Origin: Streptococcus mitis NCTC 12261
GTDB taxonomy: Bacteria; Bacillota; Bacilli; Lactobacillales; Streptococcaceae
Assembly (NCBI RefSeq): GCF_000148585.2
Contig: NZ_CP028414.1
Coordinates: 1,665,501-1,729,500, forward strand
DNA length: 64,000 bases
Direction: 5' to 3'
Part shown: piece after piece, positions 56,343-64,000 of the stretch
Layout: the number at the start of each line of letters is the position of its first letter
Position numbering within the stretch: the stretch's first letter is position 1
Program-made: the position numbers and the translations under genes
Notes under the pieces: model-generated
The model's database searches: none
Told to the model about the DNA's origin: nothing
The model's input: only the letters and a program-made list of their open reading frames with translations

Positions 56343-59166
56343 GATGTAACTTTCCTTTCAAATACTGTCCTGTGTAGCTGGCTTCATTGGCCGCTACTTC
56401 TTCTGGAGTTCCTGTTGCGATGATGGTTCCACCACCGACACCGCCCTCAGGTCCCAAGTCAATAATATGGTCTGCTGTCTTGATAACGTCTAAATTGTGC
56501 TCGATAACAAGGACTGTATTGCCATCGTCAACAAAGCGAGCTAAAACCTTGAGCAAGCGAGCGATATCCTCTGTATGGAGTCCTGTCGTCGGTTCATCCA
56601 GAATATAGAATGACTTGCCTGTCGAGCGTTTGTGGAGTTCGCTAGCCAGCTTCATACGCTGGGCTTCTCCCCCAGAAAGAGTGGTAGCTGGTTGACCTAG
56701 CGTCACATAGCCTAGCCCTACATCCTTGATAGTCTGAAGTTTGCGTTGAATTTTCGGAATGTGTTGGAAAAATTCCACCGCATCATTGACAGTCATGTCC
56801 AAGACCTGCGAGATATTCTTTTCCTTGTAATGAACTTCTAGGGTTTCACTATTGTAGCGAGTCCCGTGGCAGACTTCACAAGCCACGTAAACATCTGGCA
56901 AGAAGTGCATCTCAATCTTGATAATCCCGTCACCTGAGCAGGCTTCACAACGACCACCCTTGACATTGAAACTGAAACGTCCCTTTTTGTAACCACGAAT
57001 CTTAGCCTCATTTGTCTGGGCAAAGAGGTCACGTATATCGTCAAAAACTCCCGTATAGGTAGCAGGGTTAGACCTCGGCGTTCGTCCGATAGGGCTCTGA
57101 TCAATATCAATCAAGCGGTCTACATGCTCAATCCCTGTAATCGTTTTAAACTTACCAGGTTTGTCTGAATTGCGGTTGAGCTTCTGGGCAATAGCTTTTT
57201 TGAGAATGCTATTGATTAGGGTCGATTTCCCTGAGCCCGACACCCCTGTCACTGCGATGAATTTTCCTAGTGGGAAGCGAGCTGTGACATTTTGCAGGTT
57301 GTTCTCACGCGCTCCCGTCACCTCGATAAAACGACCATTACCAACACGGCGTTCTTCTGGTACTGGAATGGCACGTTTGCCTGACAAGTACTGGCCTGTG
57401 ATAGACTTACTGTTACGAGCTACCTGTTTGGGCGTACCTGCCGCAACAATCTCCCCACCAAAAACACCCGCACCAGGACCAACGTCAATCAGATAATCAG
57501 CCTCACGCATGGTATCTTCGTCATGTTCCACCACGATAAGAGTATTGCCCAAGTCACGCATCTTTTTGAGACTGGCAATCAGACGGTCATTATCCCTCTG
57601 GTGAAGACCGATTGACGGCTCGTCTAGAATATAAAGAACACCTGATAGGTTAGAACCAATCTGGGTCGCCAAGCGAATACGCTGACTTTCCCCACCTGAA
57701 AGAGTTCCTGCTGAACGAGACAGAGTCAGATAGTTAAGACCCACGTTATTAAGGAAAGTCAAACGGTCCTTGATTTCCTTGAGAATGGGCCGAGCAATGA
57801 TGGCTTCATTTTCAGAAAGAGTCAACTGACTGACTAATTCCAAGTGGTCTGCGATAGACAGGTCTGAAATTTCTCCGATATGTGGTCCTTGCGCACCACC
57901 AACACGGACAGACAAGGCCTGGTCATTGAGACGGTAACCATGACAGGTTCCGCAGGTCAGCTCATTCATGTAAAGGCGCATCTGGGTGCGAGTGTAGTCA
58001 CTATTAGTTTCATGGTAGCGACGTTTGATATTATTAACAACTCCCTCAAAAGGAATATCGATATCGCGCACGCCACCAAATTCATTCTCATAGTGGAAAT
58101 GGAATTCCTTACCATCTGAGCCGTAGAGAATCAAGTTCTTATCTTCTTCTGACAAGTCCTCAAAAGGCTTATCCATATCCACTCCAAAGGCTGTCATAGC
58201 CTGCTCTAGCATGTTTGGATAGTAGTTGGATGAGATAGGATTCCACGGAGCCAAGGCTCCCTCACGTAAGGTTTTGCTGGCATCTGGCACTACCAAATCA
58301 GTATCCACCTCCAGCTTGATGCCCAAGCCATCACACTCACTACAAGAACCAAAAGGAGCATTGAAGGAGAAGAGACGCGGCTCTAACTCTGGAACAGTAA
58401 AGCCACAAACTGGACAGGCATAATGCTCAGAGAAGAGCAACTCAGAGTCGTCCATAGTGTCGATAATGACATAGCCTTCTGCGATACGAAGGGCAGCCTC
58501 AATAGAATCAAAGAGACGACTACGAATGCCCTCCTTGATAACAATACGATCAACCACGACATCAATATTGTGTTGCTTGCTCTTAGATAACTCTGGCACT
58601 TCGGTCACATCATAGACTTCCCCATCCACACGGACACGGACATACCCATCTTTCTGAACCTTCTCGATAACACTCTTATGTTGGCCTTTTTTCTTGCGGA
58701 TGACAGGGGCCAAGATCTGCAAGCGCTGGCGTTCAGGCAATTCTAAAACCTTATCCACGATTTGCTCCACTGAAGAGGCCTTGATAGCTCCATGCCCGTT
58801 GATACAGTAAGGCGTCCCCACACGTGCGTAGAGGAGACGCAGATAGTCATTGATTTCAGTCGTTGTTCCCACCGTCGAGCGAGGGTTTTTACTAGTCGTT
58901 TTCTGGTCGATAGAAATAGCTGGGCTGAGACCATCAATAGCATCTACATCAGGCTTCTCCATATTCCCCAAGAACTGACGAGCATAGGCTGACAAACTCT
59001 CCACATAGCGACGTTGCCCCTCCGCATAGAGGGTATCAAAGGCCAGACTGGATTTCCCTGAACCTGACAAACCGGTCACAACAACCAACTTGTCTCGCGG
59101 AATCTCCACATCAATATTTTTTAAATTATGGGCACGCGCCCCATGAATGACAATTTTATCTTGCAT
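56335..59166 (-). CDS. uvrA: UvrABC excinuclease subunit A
   Basis: 943 residues. Two ABC ATPase modules: Walker [11 protein letters not shown] and [10 protein letters not shown]; signatures LSGGESQR and LSGGEAQR. Zinc sites include CPVCGF / CSECDGLG and CEACSGDG / CEVCHGTR. It recognises bulky DNA lesions. I start it at ATG 59166: the ATG 11 codons upstream overlaps the TATAAT promoter and lies before the predicted transcription start. The SD is weak (AGAAAGAAC). Confidence 0.95.
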   Translation of the reverse strand: MQDKIVIHGARAHNLKNIDVEIPRDKLVVVTGLSGSGKSSLAFDTLYAEGQRRYVESLSAYARQFLGNMEKPDVDAIDGLSPAISIDQKTTSKNPRSTVGTTTEINDYLRLLYARVGTPYCINGHGAIKASSVEQIVDKVLELPERQRLQILAPVIRKKKGQHKSVIEKVQKDGYVRVRVDGEVYDVTEVPELSKSKQHNIDVVVDRIVIKEGIRSRLFDSIEAALRIAEGYVIIDTMDDSELLFSEHYACPVCGFTVPELEPRLFSFNAPFGSCSECDGLGIKLEVDTDLVVPDASKTLREGALAPWNPISSNYYPNMLEQAMTAFGVDMDKPFEDLSEEDKNLILYGSDGKEFHFHYENEFGGVRDIDIPFEGVVNNIKRRYHETNSDYTRTQMRLYMNELTCGTCHGYRLNDQALSVRVGGAQGPHIGEISDLSIADHLELVSQLTLSENEAIIARPILKEIKDRLTFLNNVGLNYLTLSRSAGTLSGGESQRIRLATQIGSNLSGVLYILDEPSIGLHQRDNDRLIASLKKMRDLGNTLIVVEHDEDTMREADYLIDVGPGAGVFGGEIVAAGTPKQVARNSKSITGQYLSGKRAIPVPEERRVGNGRFIEVTGARENNLQNVTARFPLGKFIAVTGVSGSGKSTLINSILKKAIAQKLNRNSDKPGKFKTITGIEHVDRLIDIDQSPIGRTPRSNPATYTGVFDDIRDLFAQTNEAKIRGYKKGRFSFNVKGGRCEACSGDGIIKIEMHFLPDVYVACEVCHGTRYNSETLEVHYKEKNISQVLDMTVNDAVEFFQHIPKIQRKLQTIKDVGLGYVTLGQPATTLSGGEAQRMKLASELHKRSTGKSFYILDEPTTGLHTEDIARLLKVLARFVDDGNTVLVIEHNLDVIKTADHIIDLGPEGGVGGGTIIATGTPEEVAANEASYTGQYLKGKLHHE

Positions 59167-59197
59167 TTTTGTTCTTTCTAGTCCATTATTGCTTACC

Positions 59198-59203
59198 ATT
59201 ATA
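59198..59203 (-). promoter_or_regulatory. extended -10 promoter of uvrA
   Basis: TGGTATAAT on the minus strand; predicted start near 59191, leaving a 25-base 5' UTR. Confidence 0.65.
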
Positions 59204-59247
59204 CCAAAAAAAGTGAGATTCTATTACCCAAAAGACTTAATTTGTAG

Positions 59248-59253
59248 TATAAT
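59248..59253 (+). promoter_or_regulatory. -10 element of corA
   Basis: TATAAT 44 bases before the corA ATG, back-to-back with the uvrA promoter. Confidence 0.6.
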
Positions 59254-59297
59254 AGTACGGTGTGAAAAAATCTGAAAAATGAGAAAGGATAAGGGAT

Positions 59298-60242
59298 ATG
59301 AAACAAGTTTTTCTCTCTACAACAACTGAATTTAAAGAGATCGATACACTTGAACCGGGTACTTGGATCAATCTCGTCAATCCAACTCAAAATGAATCAC
59401 TCGAAATCGCCAACGCCTTCGATATCGATATTGCCGACCTTCGAGCACCGCTCGATGCGGAAGAAATGTCTCGTATTACGATTGAAGACGAGTACACCCT
59501 GATTATCGTTGACGTGCCGGTCACAGAAGAAAGAAATAATCGCACCTACTACGTAACCATCCCGCTTGGTATTATCATCACAGAGGAAACCATCATCACT
59601 ACTTGTTTGGAACCATTACCGGTCCTCGATGTCTTTATCAACCGTCGATTGCGTAATTTCTACACCTTCATGCGTTCACGTTTTATCTTTCAGATTCTCT
59701 ATCGCAATGCAGAGCTTTACCTAACAGCCCTTCGTTCGATTGACCGTAAGAGTGAACAAATCGAAAGTCAACTGCATCAATCAACTCGTAATGAAGAATT
59801 GATTGAGCTCATGGAATTGGAAAAAACCATCGTCTATTTCAAGGCTTCCCTCAAAACAAATGAGCGTGTGATTAAGAAATTGACCAGCTCAACCAGCAAT
59901 ATCAAGAAATACCTTGAAGACGAAGACCTGCTTGAAGACACCCTGATTGAAACCCAACAGGCCATCGAAATGGCAGACATTTATGGAAATGTCTTGCACT
60001 CTATGACAGAGACCTTTGCCTCTATCATTTCCAACAACCAGAACAACATTATGAAAACCTTGGCCCTTGTGACCATCGTCATGTCCATCCCAACCATGGT
60101 CTTTTCTGCCTACGGGATGAACTTTAAGGATAATGAAATCCCCCTAAACGGCGAGCCAAATGCCTTCTGGTTAATCGTCTTTATCGCCTTTGCTATGAGT
60201 GTCTCGCTCACTCTCTATCTCATCCATAAAAAATGGTTCTAA
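59298..60242 (+). CDS. corA: CorA family divalent cation transporter
   Basis: 314 residues. A large cytoplasmic N-domain and long helix are followed by two C-terminal membrane helices, with the selectivity motif SAYGMNF (Gly-Met-Asn) at the end of the first. Pentameric channel for Mg2+ or related ions. GAGAAAGGATAAGGGAT precedes ATG 59298. The next gene starts 11 bases after its stop. Together with mgtA it makes this a neighbourhood with both constitutive and low-Mg2+ uptake. Confidence 0.93.
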   Translation: MKQVFLSTTTEFKEIDTLEPGTWINLVNPTQNESLEIANAFDIDIADLRAPLDAEEMSRITIEDEYTLIIVDVPVTEERNNRTYYVTIPLGIIITEETIITTCLEPLPVLDVFINRRLRNFYTFMRSRFIFQILYRNAELYLTALRSIDRKSEQIESQLHQSTRNEELIELMELEKTIVYFKASLKTNERVIKKLTSSTSNIKKYLEDEDLLEDTLIETQQAIEMADIYGNVLHSMTETFASIISNNQNNIMKTLALVTIVMSIPTMVFSAYGMNFKDNEIPLNGEPNAFWLIVFIAFAMSVSLTLYLIHKKWF

Positions 60243-60253
60243 GAGGAGTTCCT

Positions 60254-60931
60254 ATGTCTCAGATTGATCTACAAAAATTAACTAAGAAAAACCAAGAGTT
60301 TGTCCACATCGCTACCCAACAATTCATCAAAGATGGGAAAACAGACGCTGAAATCAAGGCTATTTTTGAGGAAGTCATTCCCAAAATCCTTGAAGAGCAA
60401 GCCAAGGGTACGACTGCTCGTTCCCTCTATGGCGCACCGACCCACTGGGCTCATAGTTTCACTGTCAAGGAACAATATGAAAAAGAGCATCCAAAAGAAA
60501 ATGATGATCCAAAACTCATGATTATGGACTCAGCCCTTTTCATCACTAGCCTCTTTGCCCTCGTCAGTGCCCTCACAACTTTCTTTGCAGCAGATCAGGC
60601 TTTCGGCTATGGACTTGTCACTCTCCTGCTAGTTGGACTTGTTGGTGGATTTGCCTTCTACTTGATGTACTACTTTGTTTACCAATACTATGGACCAGAT
60701 ATGGACCGCAGCCAACGTCCACCTTTCTGGAAATCTGTACTGGTTATCCTAGCTTCTATGTTCCTTTGGTTGCTTGTCTTCTTTGCAACAAGCTTCCTAC
60801 CAGCTAGCCTTAACCCAGTACTTGCTCCATTGCCACTGGCTATTATCGGAGCAGCCCTCCTAGCCCTTCGCTTCTATCTCAAGAAACGCTTGAATATCCG
60901 CAGCGCAAGTGCAGGACCAACACGCTATTAA
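60254..60931 (+). CDS. DUF1129 family membrane protein
   Basis: 225 residues from ATG 60254 (AGAGGAGTTCCT upstream; the longer frame overlaps corA). The soluble N-terminal 95 residues are followed by four hydrophobic helices (about 97-215) and a basic C-terminal tail. The family is conserved behind corA in streptococci. Function unknown. Confidence 0.85.
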   Translation: MSQIDLQKLTKKNQEFVHIATQQFIKDGKTDAEIKAIFEEVIPKILEEQAKGTTARSLYGAPTHWAHSFTVKEQYEKEHPKENDDPKLMIMDSALFITSLFALVSALTTFFAADQAFGYGLVTLLLVGLVGGFAFYLMYYFVYQYYGPDMDRSQRPPFWKSVLVILASMFLWLLVFFATSFLPASLNPVLAPLPLAIIGAALLALRFYLKKRLNIRSASAGPTRY

Positions 60932-60941
60932 GAAGAATCAT

Positions 60942-60971
60942 AAAAGCAACTGCAGATGCGGTTGCTTTTTT
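60942..60971 (+). terminator. terminator of the corA operon
   Basis: AAAAGCAAC / GTTGCTTTT perfect 9-bp arms followed by T-run. Confidence 0.88.
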
Positions 60972-61071
60972 ACTACTTTCTTGATTTAAAAGTATTCTTA
61001 TGACATCCCACATAGCTCTATCTAATCTTTTGTGATAAAATAGGCTCAATCTAATTCTAGGAGGATAAGAT

Positions 61072-62106
61072 ATGATTTCTACTATTGGTATTGTTAGTTT
61101 ATCTAGTGGCATTATCGGAGAGGACTTTGTCAAACACGAAGTGGACTTGGGTGTCCAACGTCTCAAGGATCTGGGACTCAATCCTATCTTTTTGCCCCAT
61201 TCTCTAAATGGATTAGACTTTATCAAGAACCATCCTGAAGCGCGTGCAGAGGATTTGATTCATGCCTTTTCTGATGATAGCATCGATATGATCCTATGTG
61301 CCATCGGTGGAGATGATACCTATCGCCTACTATCTTATCTTTTTGAAAATGACCAACTACAAAAGGTTATCAAACAAAAAATTTTTCTTGGCTTCTCGGA
61401 TACAACCATGAACCATCTCATGTTGCATAAACTAGGAATCAAGACTTTTTATGGTCAATCCTTCTTAGCAGACATTTGTGAATTAGAAAAAGAAATGCTA
61501 ACCTATAGCCTTCACTACTTTAAAGAATTGATTGAGACGGGAAGAATCTCAGAAATCCGCTCTAGTGACGTTTGGTATGATGAAAGGACTGACTTCAGTC
61601 CCAAGGCTCTGGGGACACCTCGTGTCAGTCATACAAATACCGGTTTTGAGTTGTTGCAAGGAAATGCCCAGTTCGAGGGAAAAATCCTCGGTGGTTGCCT
61701 CGAATCCCTCTACGATATCTTTGACAACTCTCGATACGCAGATAGCACGGAGCTCTGTCAAAAATACAAACTTTTCCCTGACTTGTCAGACTGGGAAGGA
61801 AAAATCCTCTTGCTAGAAACAAGCGAAGAAAAGCCTGAGCCAGAAGACTTCAAAAAGATGTTGCGAACTTTAAAAGACACTGGCATATTCGAGGGCATCA
61901 GTGGACTCCTGGTCGGAAAACCTATGGATGAAACTTTCTATGACGACTATAAAGAGGCACTATTGGATATCATTGGCAGCAATATCCCGATTGTCTATAA
62001 TCTCAATGTCGGCCACGCAACTCCAAGAGCCATTATTCCCTTCGGAGTCCACGCCCACGTAGATGCAAAAGAGCAAGTCATTCGCTTTGACTATAACAAA
62101 AAATAA
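61072..62106 (+). CDS. S66 family peptidase (LD-carboxypeptidase / MccF-like)
   Basis: 344 residues. The N-terminal Rossmann-like part (CAIGGDDTYRLL) and GFSDTT place the nucleophile at Ser109. The C-terminal domain contains GGCLESL and ends with NVGHATPRAIIPFGVHAHVD, giving the His and Glu of the S66 triad. It is longer than classical LdcA and closer to MccF, which cleaves acyl-sulfamoyl adenylates, so a detoxifying role is possible. Own transcript; AGGAGGATAAGAT before the ATG. Confidence 0.87.
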   Translation: MISTIGIVSLSSGIIGEDFVKHEVDLGVQRLKDLGLNPIFLPHSLNGLDFIKNHPEARAEDLIHAFSDDSIDMILCAIGGDDTYRLLSYLFENDQLQKVIKQKIFLGFSDTTMNHLMLHKLGIKTFYGQSFLADICELEKEMLTYSLHYFKELIETGRISEIRSSDVWYDERTDFSPKALGTPRVSHTNTGFELLQGNAQFEGKILGGCLESLYDIFDNSRYADSTELCQKYKLFPDLSDWEGKILLLETSEEKPEPEDFKKMLRTLKDTGIFEGISGLLVGKPMDETFYDDYKEALLDIIGSNIPIVYNLNVGHATPRAIIPFGVHAHVDAKEQVIRFDYNKK

Positions 62107-62211
62107 ATAGTTTCTCTATTTTTGTGCTTTTGTATTGGTTTTCGTTACAATTTGTATCTGAATTTATTGCATTTCGCTAATTTCTATGATATCCTTTTGA
62201 AGGAGGTGTAT

Positions 62212-62475
62212 ATGACAAAACAAAAAATTAATCGAATCGTAGGTTCTATTGGTGCCTTTATTGGAATTATAGTATTTATTGCCTACATACCTCAAATTAT
62301 CGCTAATTTACAGGGAAATAAAGCTCAACCATTTCAACCTTTATCAGCTGCAATATCTTGCTTAATCTGGGTTATTTATGGATGGACAAAGGAACCTAAG
62401 AAGGATTGGATACTCATCATTCCAAATTCAGCTGGTGTTATTTTAGGTGGAATCACTTTTCTGACTTCACTCTAA
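62212..62475 (+). CDS. SemiSWEET family sugar transporter
   Basis: 87 residues from ATG 62212 with GAAGGAGGTGTAT upstream (a longer frame is rejected). One triple-helix bundle with the PQ motif (YIPQII, Pro27-Gln28) and the second-helix Trp/Asn residues (CLIWVIYGW; PNSAGVILGG). Works as a dimer, moving small sugars down their gradient. It stands alone between the S66 peptidase and a bidirectional terminator. Confidence 0.88.
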   Translation: MTKQKINRIVGSIGAFIGIIVFIAYIPQIIANLQGNKAQPFQPLSAAISCLIWVIYGWTKEPKKDWILIIPNSAGVILGGITFLTSL

Positions 62476-62490
62476 CCAATCTAATAGTAT

Positions 62491-62528
62491 ATATAAAAAG
62501 CTGGGAAAAATTTCTCAGCTTTTTATAT
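62491..62528. terminator. bidirectional terminator between SemiSWEET and tag
   Basis: ATATAAAAAGCTGGGAAA / TTTCTCAGCTTTTTATAT, 17 of 18 paired, with A- and T-rich flanks usable from both sides. Confidence 0.88.
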
Positions 62529-62558
62529 ATTCTCAGATATGCTAGTTACCTGTACACA

Positions 62559-63122
62559 CTAGTGACCGCTTTTCCACTCACAATCATTCTCATGGTCATC
62601 AACTAGCCCTGCTGCTTGTAGAAAAGACAAGACAGCGACTGGGCCTGTGAACTTGAAACCTCGTTTTTTGAGATCTTTGGCTAATTTCTCAGACAAGGGT
62701 GTTTTAGCAGGGGCTTGGCGGTAATCGGGAACATCGTTAACGATAGTTTTCCCCTCAACAAAAGACCAAAGATAGGCATCAAAAGAGCCATATTCTGCCT
62801 GTAGTCGTAGAAATGCTTGGGCGTTAGTCCGAGTAGCAAAAATCTTGGCTCTATTCCGAATGATGGCTGGATTCTCCAGCAAGGCTTCCAACTCGGTGTC
62901 GGTCATGTCTGCCACCGCTTGAATTTGATAGCCATGAAAGGCTTGACGGAAAGCTTGGCGTTTGTTGAGCACCGTTTCCCAAGACAGGCCTGCCTGATAG
63001 GTTTCCATACACAATAACTCAAACAATGCTTGATCATCATGGAGGGGCTGGCCCCACTCTTCATCATGATAGGTGATATAGAGAAGATTGCTCATCTTGA
63101 CCCAAGAACAACGTTTTGTCAT
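62559..63122 (-). CDS. tag: DNA-3-methyladenine glycosylase I
   Basis: 187 residues. Zinc ligands Cys5, His19, His177 and Cys181 (DDHENDCEW) are all present; the helix-hairpin-helix region includes LSWETVLNKRQAFRQAF. Removes 3-methyladenine from alkylated DNA. It is nine bases after ruvA in a mutL-ruvA-tag repair operon. Confidence 0.95.
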   Translation of the reverse strand: MTKRCSWVKMSNLLYITYHDEEWGQPLHDDQALFELLCMETYQAGLSWETVLNKRQAFRQAFHGYQIQAVADMTDTELEALLENPAIIRNRAKIFATRTNAQAFLRLQAEYGSFDAYLWSFVEGKTIVNDVPDYRQAPAKTPLSEKLAKDLKKRGFKFTGPVAVLSFLQAAGLVDDHENDCEWKSGH

Positions 63123-63131
63123 GCTCTGCTC

Positions 63132-63725
63132 CTATTTGACCAACATTTTAAGGGCTGACTTGATATAGTTCTCAGCTGTATCTGTCGTTCCTTCAAAGAA
63201 TTTCTTGATTTTCTTGAGTTCGGTCGCCTTGTAGCCCAGAGCCAACATGGCTTCCATGGCTTCTTCCAATTCTTGGTTTTCAGCGCTAGCTTGCACTGCG
63301 ACCTTGGCAGGAAAGTCATCTCCTGCAACTACTACCTTGCCTTCCAAGTCCAACACCATCTGCTGGGCTGTTTTCTTGCCAATTTTAGGAAACTTGGTTA
63401 AGTAGGTAATGTTCTTGGTTTCGATTGCTTGAACCAAGCCAGCATTGTCATCAGCAGCGATAATAGCAAGAGCTGACACAGGACCAATCCCAGAAACCGA
63501 AATCAGACTGAGAAAGAGCTTCTTCTCGTCTTCTGAGCGAAATCCATAAAGCAGATGAGCGTCCTCACGCACGACTTGATGCACATAAATCTGAGCCTCC
63601 TGATTAACCTGTCCTGAATAGGCATAAGGATTGGCCACATGCAAAATATAACCGATACCATTGACTTCAAGAACAATGTATTTAGCAGTGATTTTGGTAA
63701 TGATTCCTTTTAAATATTCGTACAT
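63132..63725 (-). CDS. ruvA: Holliday junction DNA helicase subunit RuvA
   Basis: 197 residues. N-terminal OB fold ([20 protein letters not shown]), tandem helix-hairpin-helix ([31 protein letters not shown]) and the C-terminal RuvB-contacting three-helix domain ([16 protein letters not shown]). Tetramer that binds four-way junctions. Partner of RuvB at 9366-10364. AAAGGAAAACT before the ATG. Confidence 0.96.
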   Translation of the reverse strand: MYEYLKGIITKITAKYIVLEVNGIGYILHVANPYAYSGQVNQEAQIYVHQVVREDAHLLYGFRSEDEKKLFLSLISVSGIGPVSALAIIAADDNAGLVQAIETKNITYLTKFPKIGKKTAQQMVLDLEGKVVVAGDDFPAKVAVQASAENQELEEAMEAMLALGYKATELKKIKKFFEGTTDTAENYIKSALKMLVK

Positions 63726-63740
63726 AGTTTTCCTTTTAGT

Positions 63741-64000
63741 TTAATATTTCCCCAACTCACGGAGACTGGTGTGATTTTCCTGAATACGTCGGAACATCTT
63801 TTCCATATCCGACTTGGTAAAATGCACCAAAACAGGGCGTCCGTGGGGACAGTTATAGGGATTGTCACATTGAGAGAGCTGATAGAGGAGCTGTCTAGCC
63901 GAATGGTCGTCAATACGATGGTTGGCCTTGATAGACCGCTTGCAGGACATCATAATAGCCAACTCTGCTCGATATTTCTTGATAGAAACTTCCTTGGTCA
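63741..64000 (-). CDS. mutL: DNA mismatch repair protein MutL, C-terminal end
   Basis: The last 85 codons of a minus-strand gene that enters from the right edge. [39 protein letters not shown] and the end LRELGKY match the MutL C-terminal dimerisation domain of streptococci. The CPHGRP motif is the conserved metal-site motif of this domain. It is 15 bases before ruvA. Confidence 0.93.

Noticed and set aside
59167..59199. Upstream ATG of uvrA (11 extra codons)
   Set aside because: This ATG overlaps the TATAAT element and precedes the predicted transcription start; the family begins at MQDKIVIHG.

Overview
The window is chromosomal DNA from a mitis-group Streptococcus close to S. pneumoniae / S. 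mitis. Evidence: the gene order mutL-ruvA-tag ... corA/uvrA ... spx ... ireB-ruvX ... folC-cls-ccs4 ... nrdD-nrdG, then the full S10-spc-alpha ribosomal cluster, leuS, ruvB, uppS-cdsA-rseP-proS and glmS follows the pneumococcal order as I remember it. BOX elements, CiaR-dependent csRNA genes and a ComX (TACGAATA) promoter are also present. I see no tRNA, rRNA, IS element, prophage or CRISPR array.

Layout. 1-8.5 kb (minus): end of a flavin monooxygenase-like gene; glmS with a perfect promoter flanked by two NagR-type operators; a family 1 glycosidase; and the envelope operon uppS-cdsA-rseP-proS. 8.5-11.4 kb: a BOX element and three csRNA genes, with a plus-strand Fst-family type I toxin and its antisense RNA placed between ruvB and the csRNA pair. 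11.4-15.2 kb: two GNAT acetyltransferases and leuS, followed by a relic of a second leuS 3' end. 15.3-23.1 kb (plus): a YesMN-type two-component system, two paralogous substrate-binding lipoproteins and an ABC ATPase/permease. 23.1-25.8 kb: histidine phosphatase, a fourth csRNA with a BOX fragment in its loop, a UPF0210 protein and an ACT protein. 26-40.6 kb: 29 genes from rpsJ to rplQ, including secY, adk, infA and rpoA, one direction, with a structured 5' leader, a structured 3' element and several structured spacers. 40.7-47.7 kb: anaerobic ribonucleotide reductase operon under paired NrdR boxes, then a ComX-type operon (new small ORF + ccs4) and cardiolipin synthase. 48-56.3 kb: folC, ireB-ruvX, lipoproteins, spx, mgtA and an M24 peptidase. 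56.3-64 kb: uvrA/corA divergent pair, a DUF1129 membrane protein, an S66 peptidase, a SemiSWEET, tag, ruvA and the end of mutL.

The most interesting unexplained structure is the ~350-nt mgtA leader. It carries an M-box magnesium riboswitch, a terminator-like hairpin, a well-initiated 23-codon leader ORF whose N-terminus is rich in Asp/Glu/Pro, and two mutually exclusive hairpins, one arm of which is coded inside the leader ORF. This looks like two magnesium sensors in series. Next are the Fst-type toxin/antisense locus embedded in a csRNA cluster, two homologous untranslated spacers on both sides of rpsH, and the two-component system tied to duplicated binding proteins whose usual 'iron' label is doubtful.
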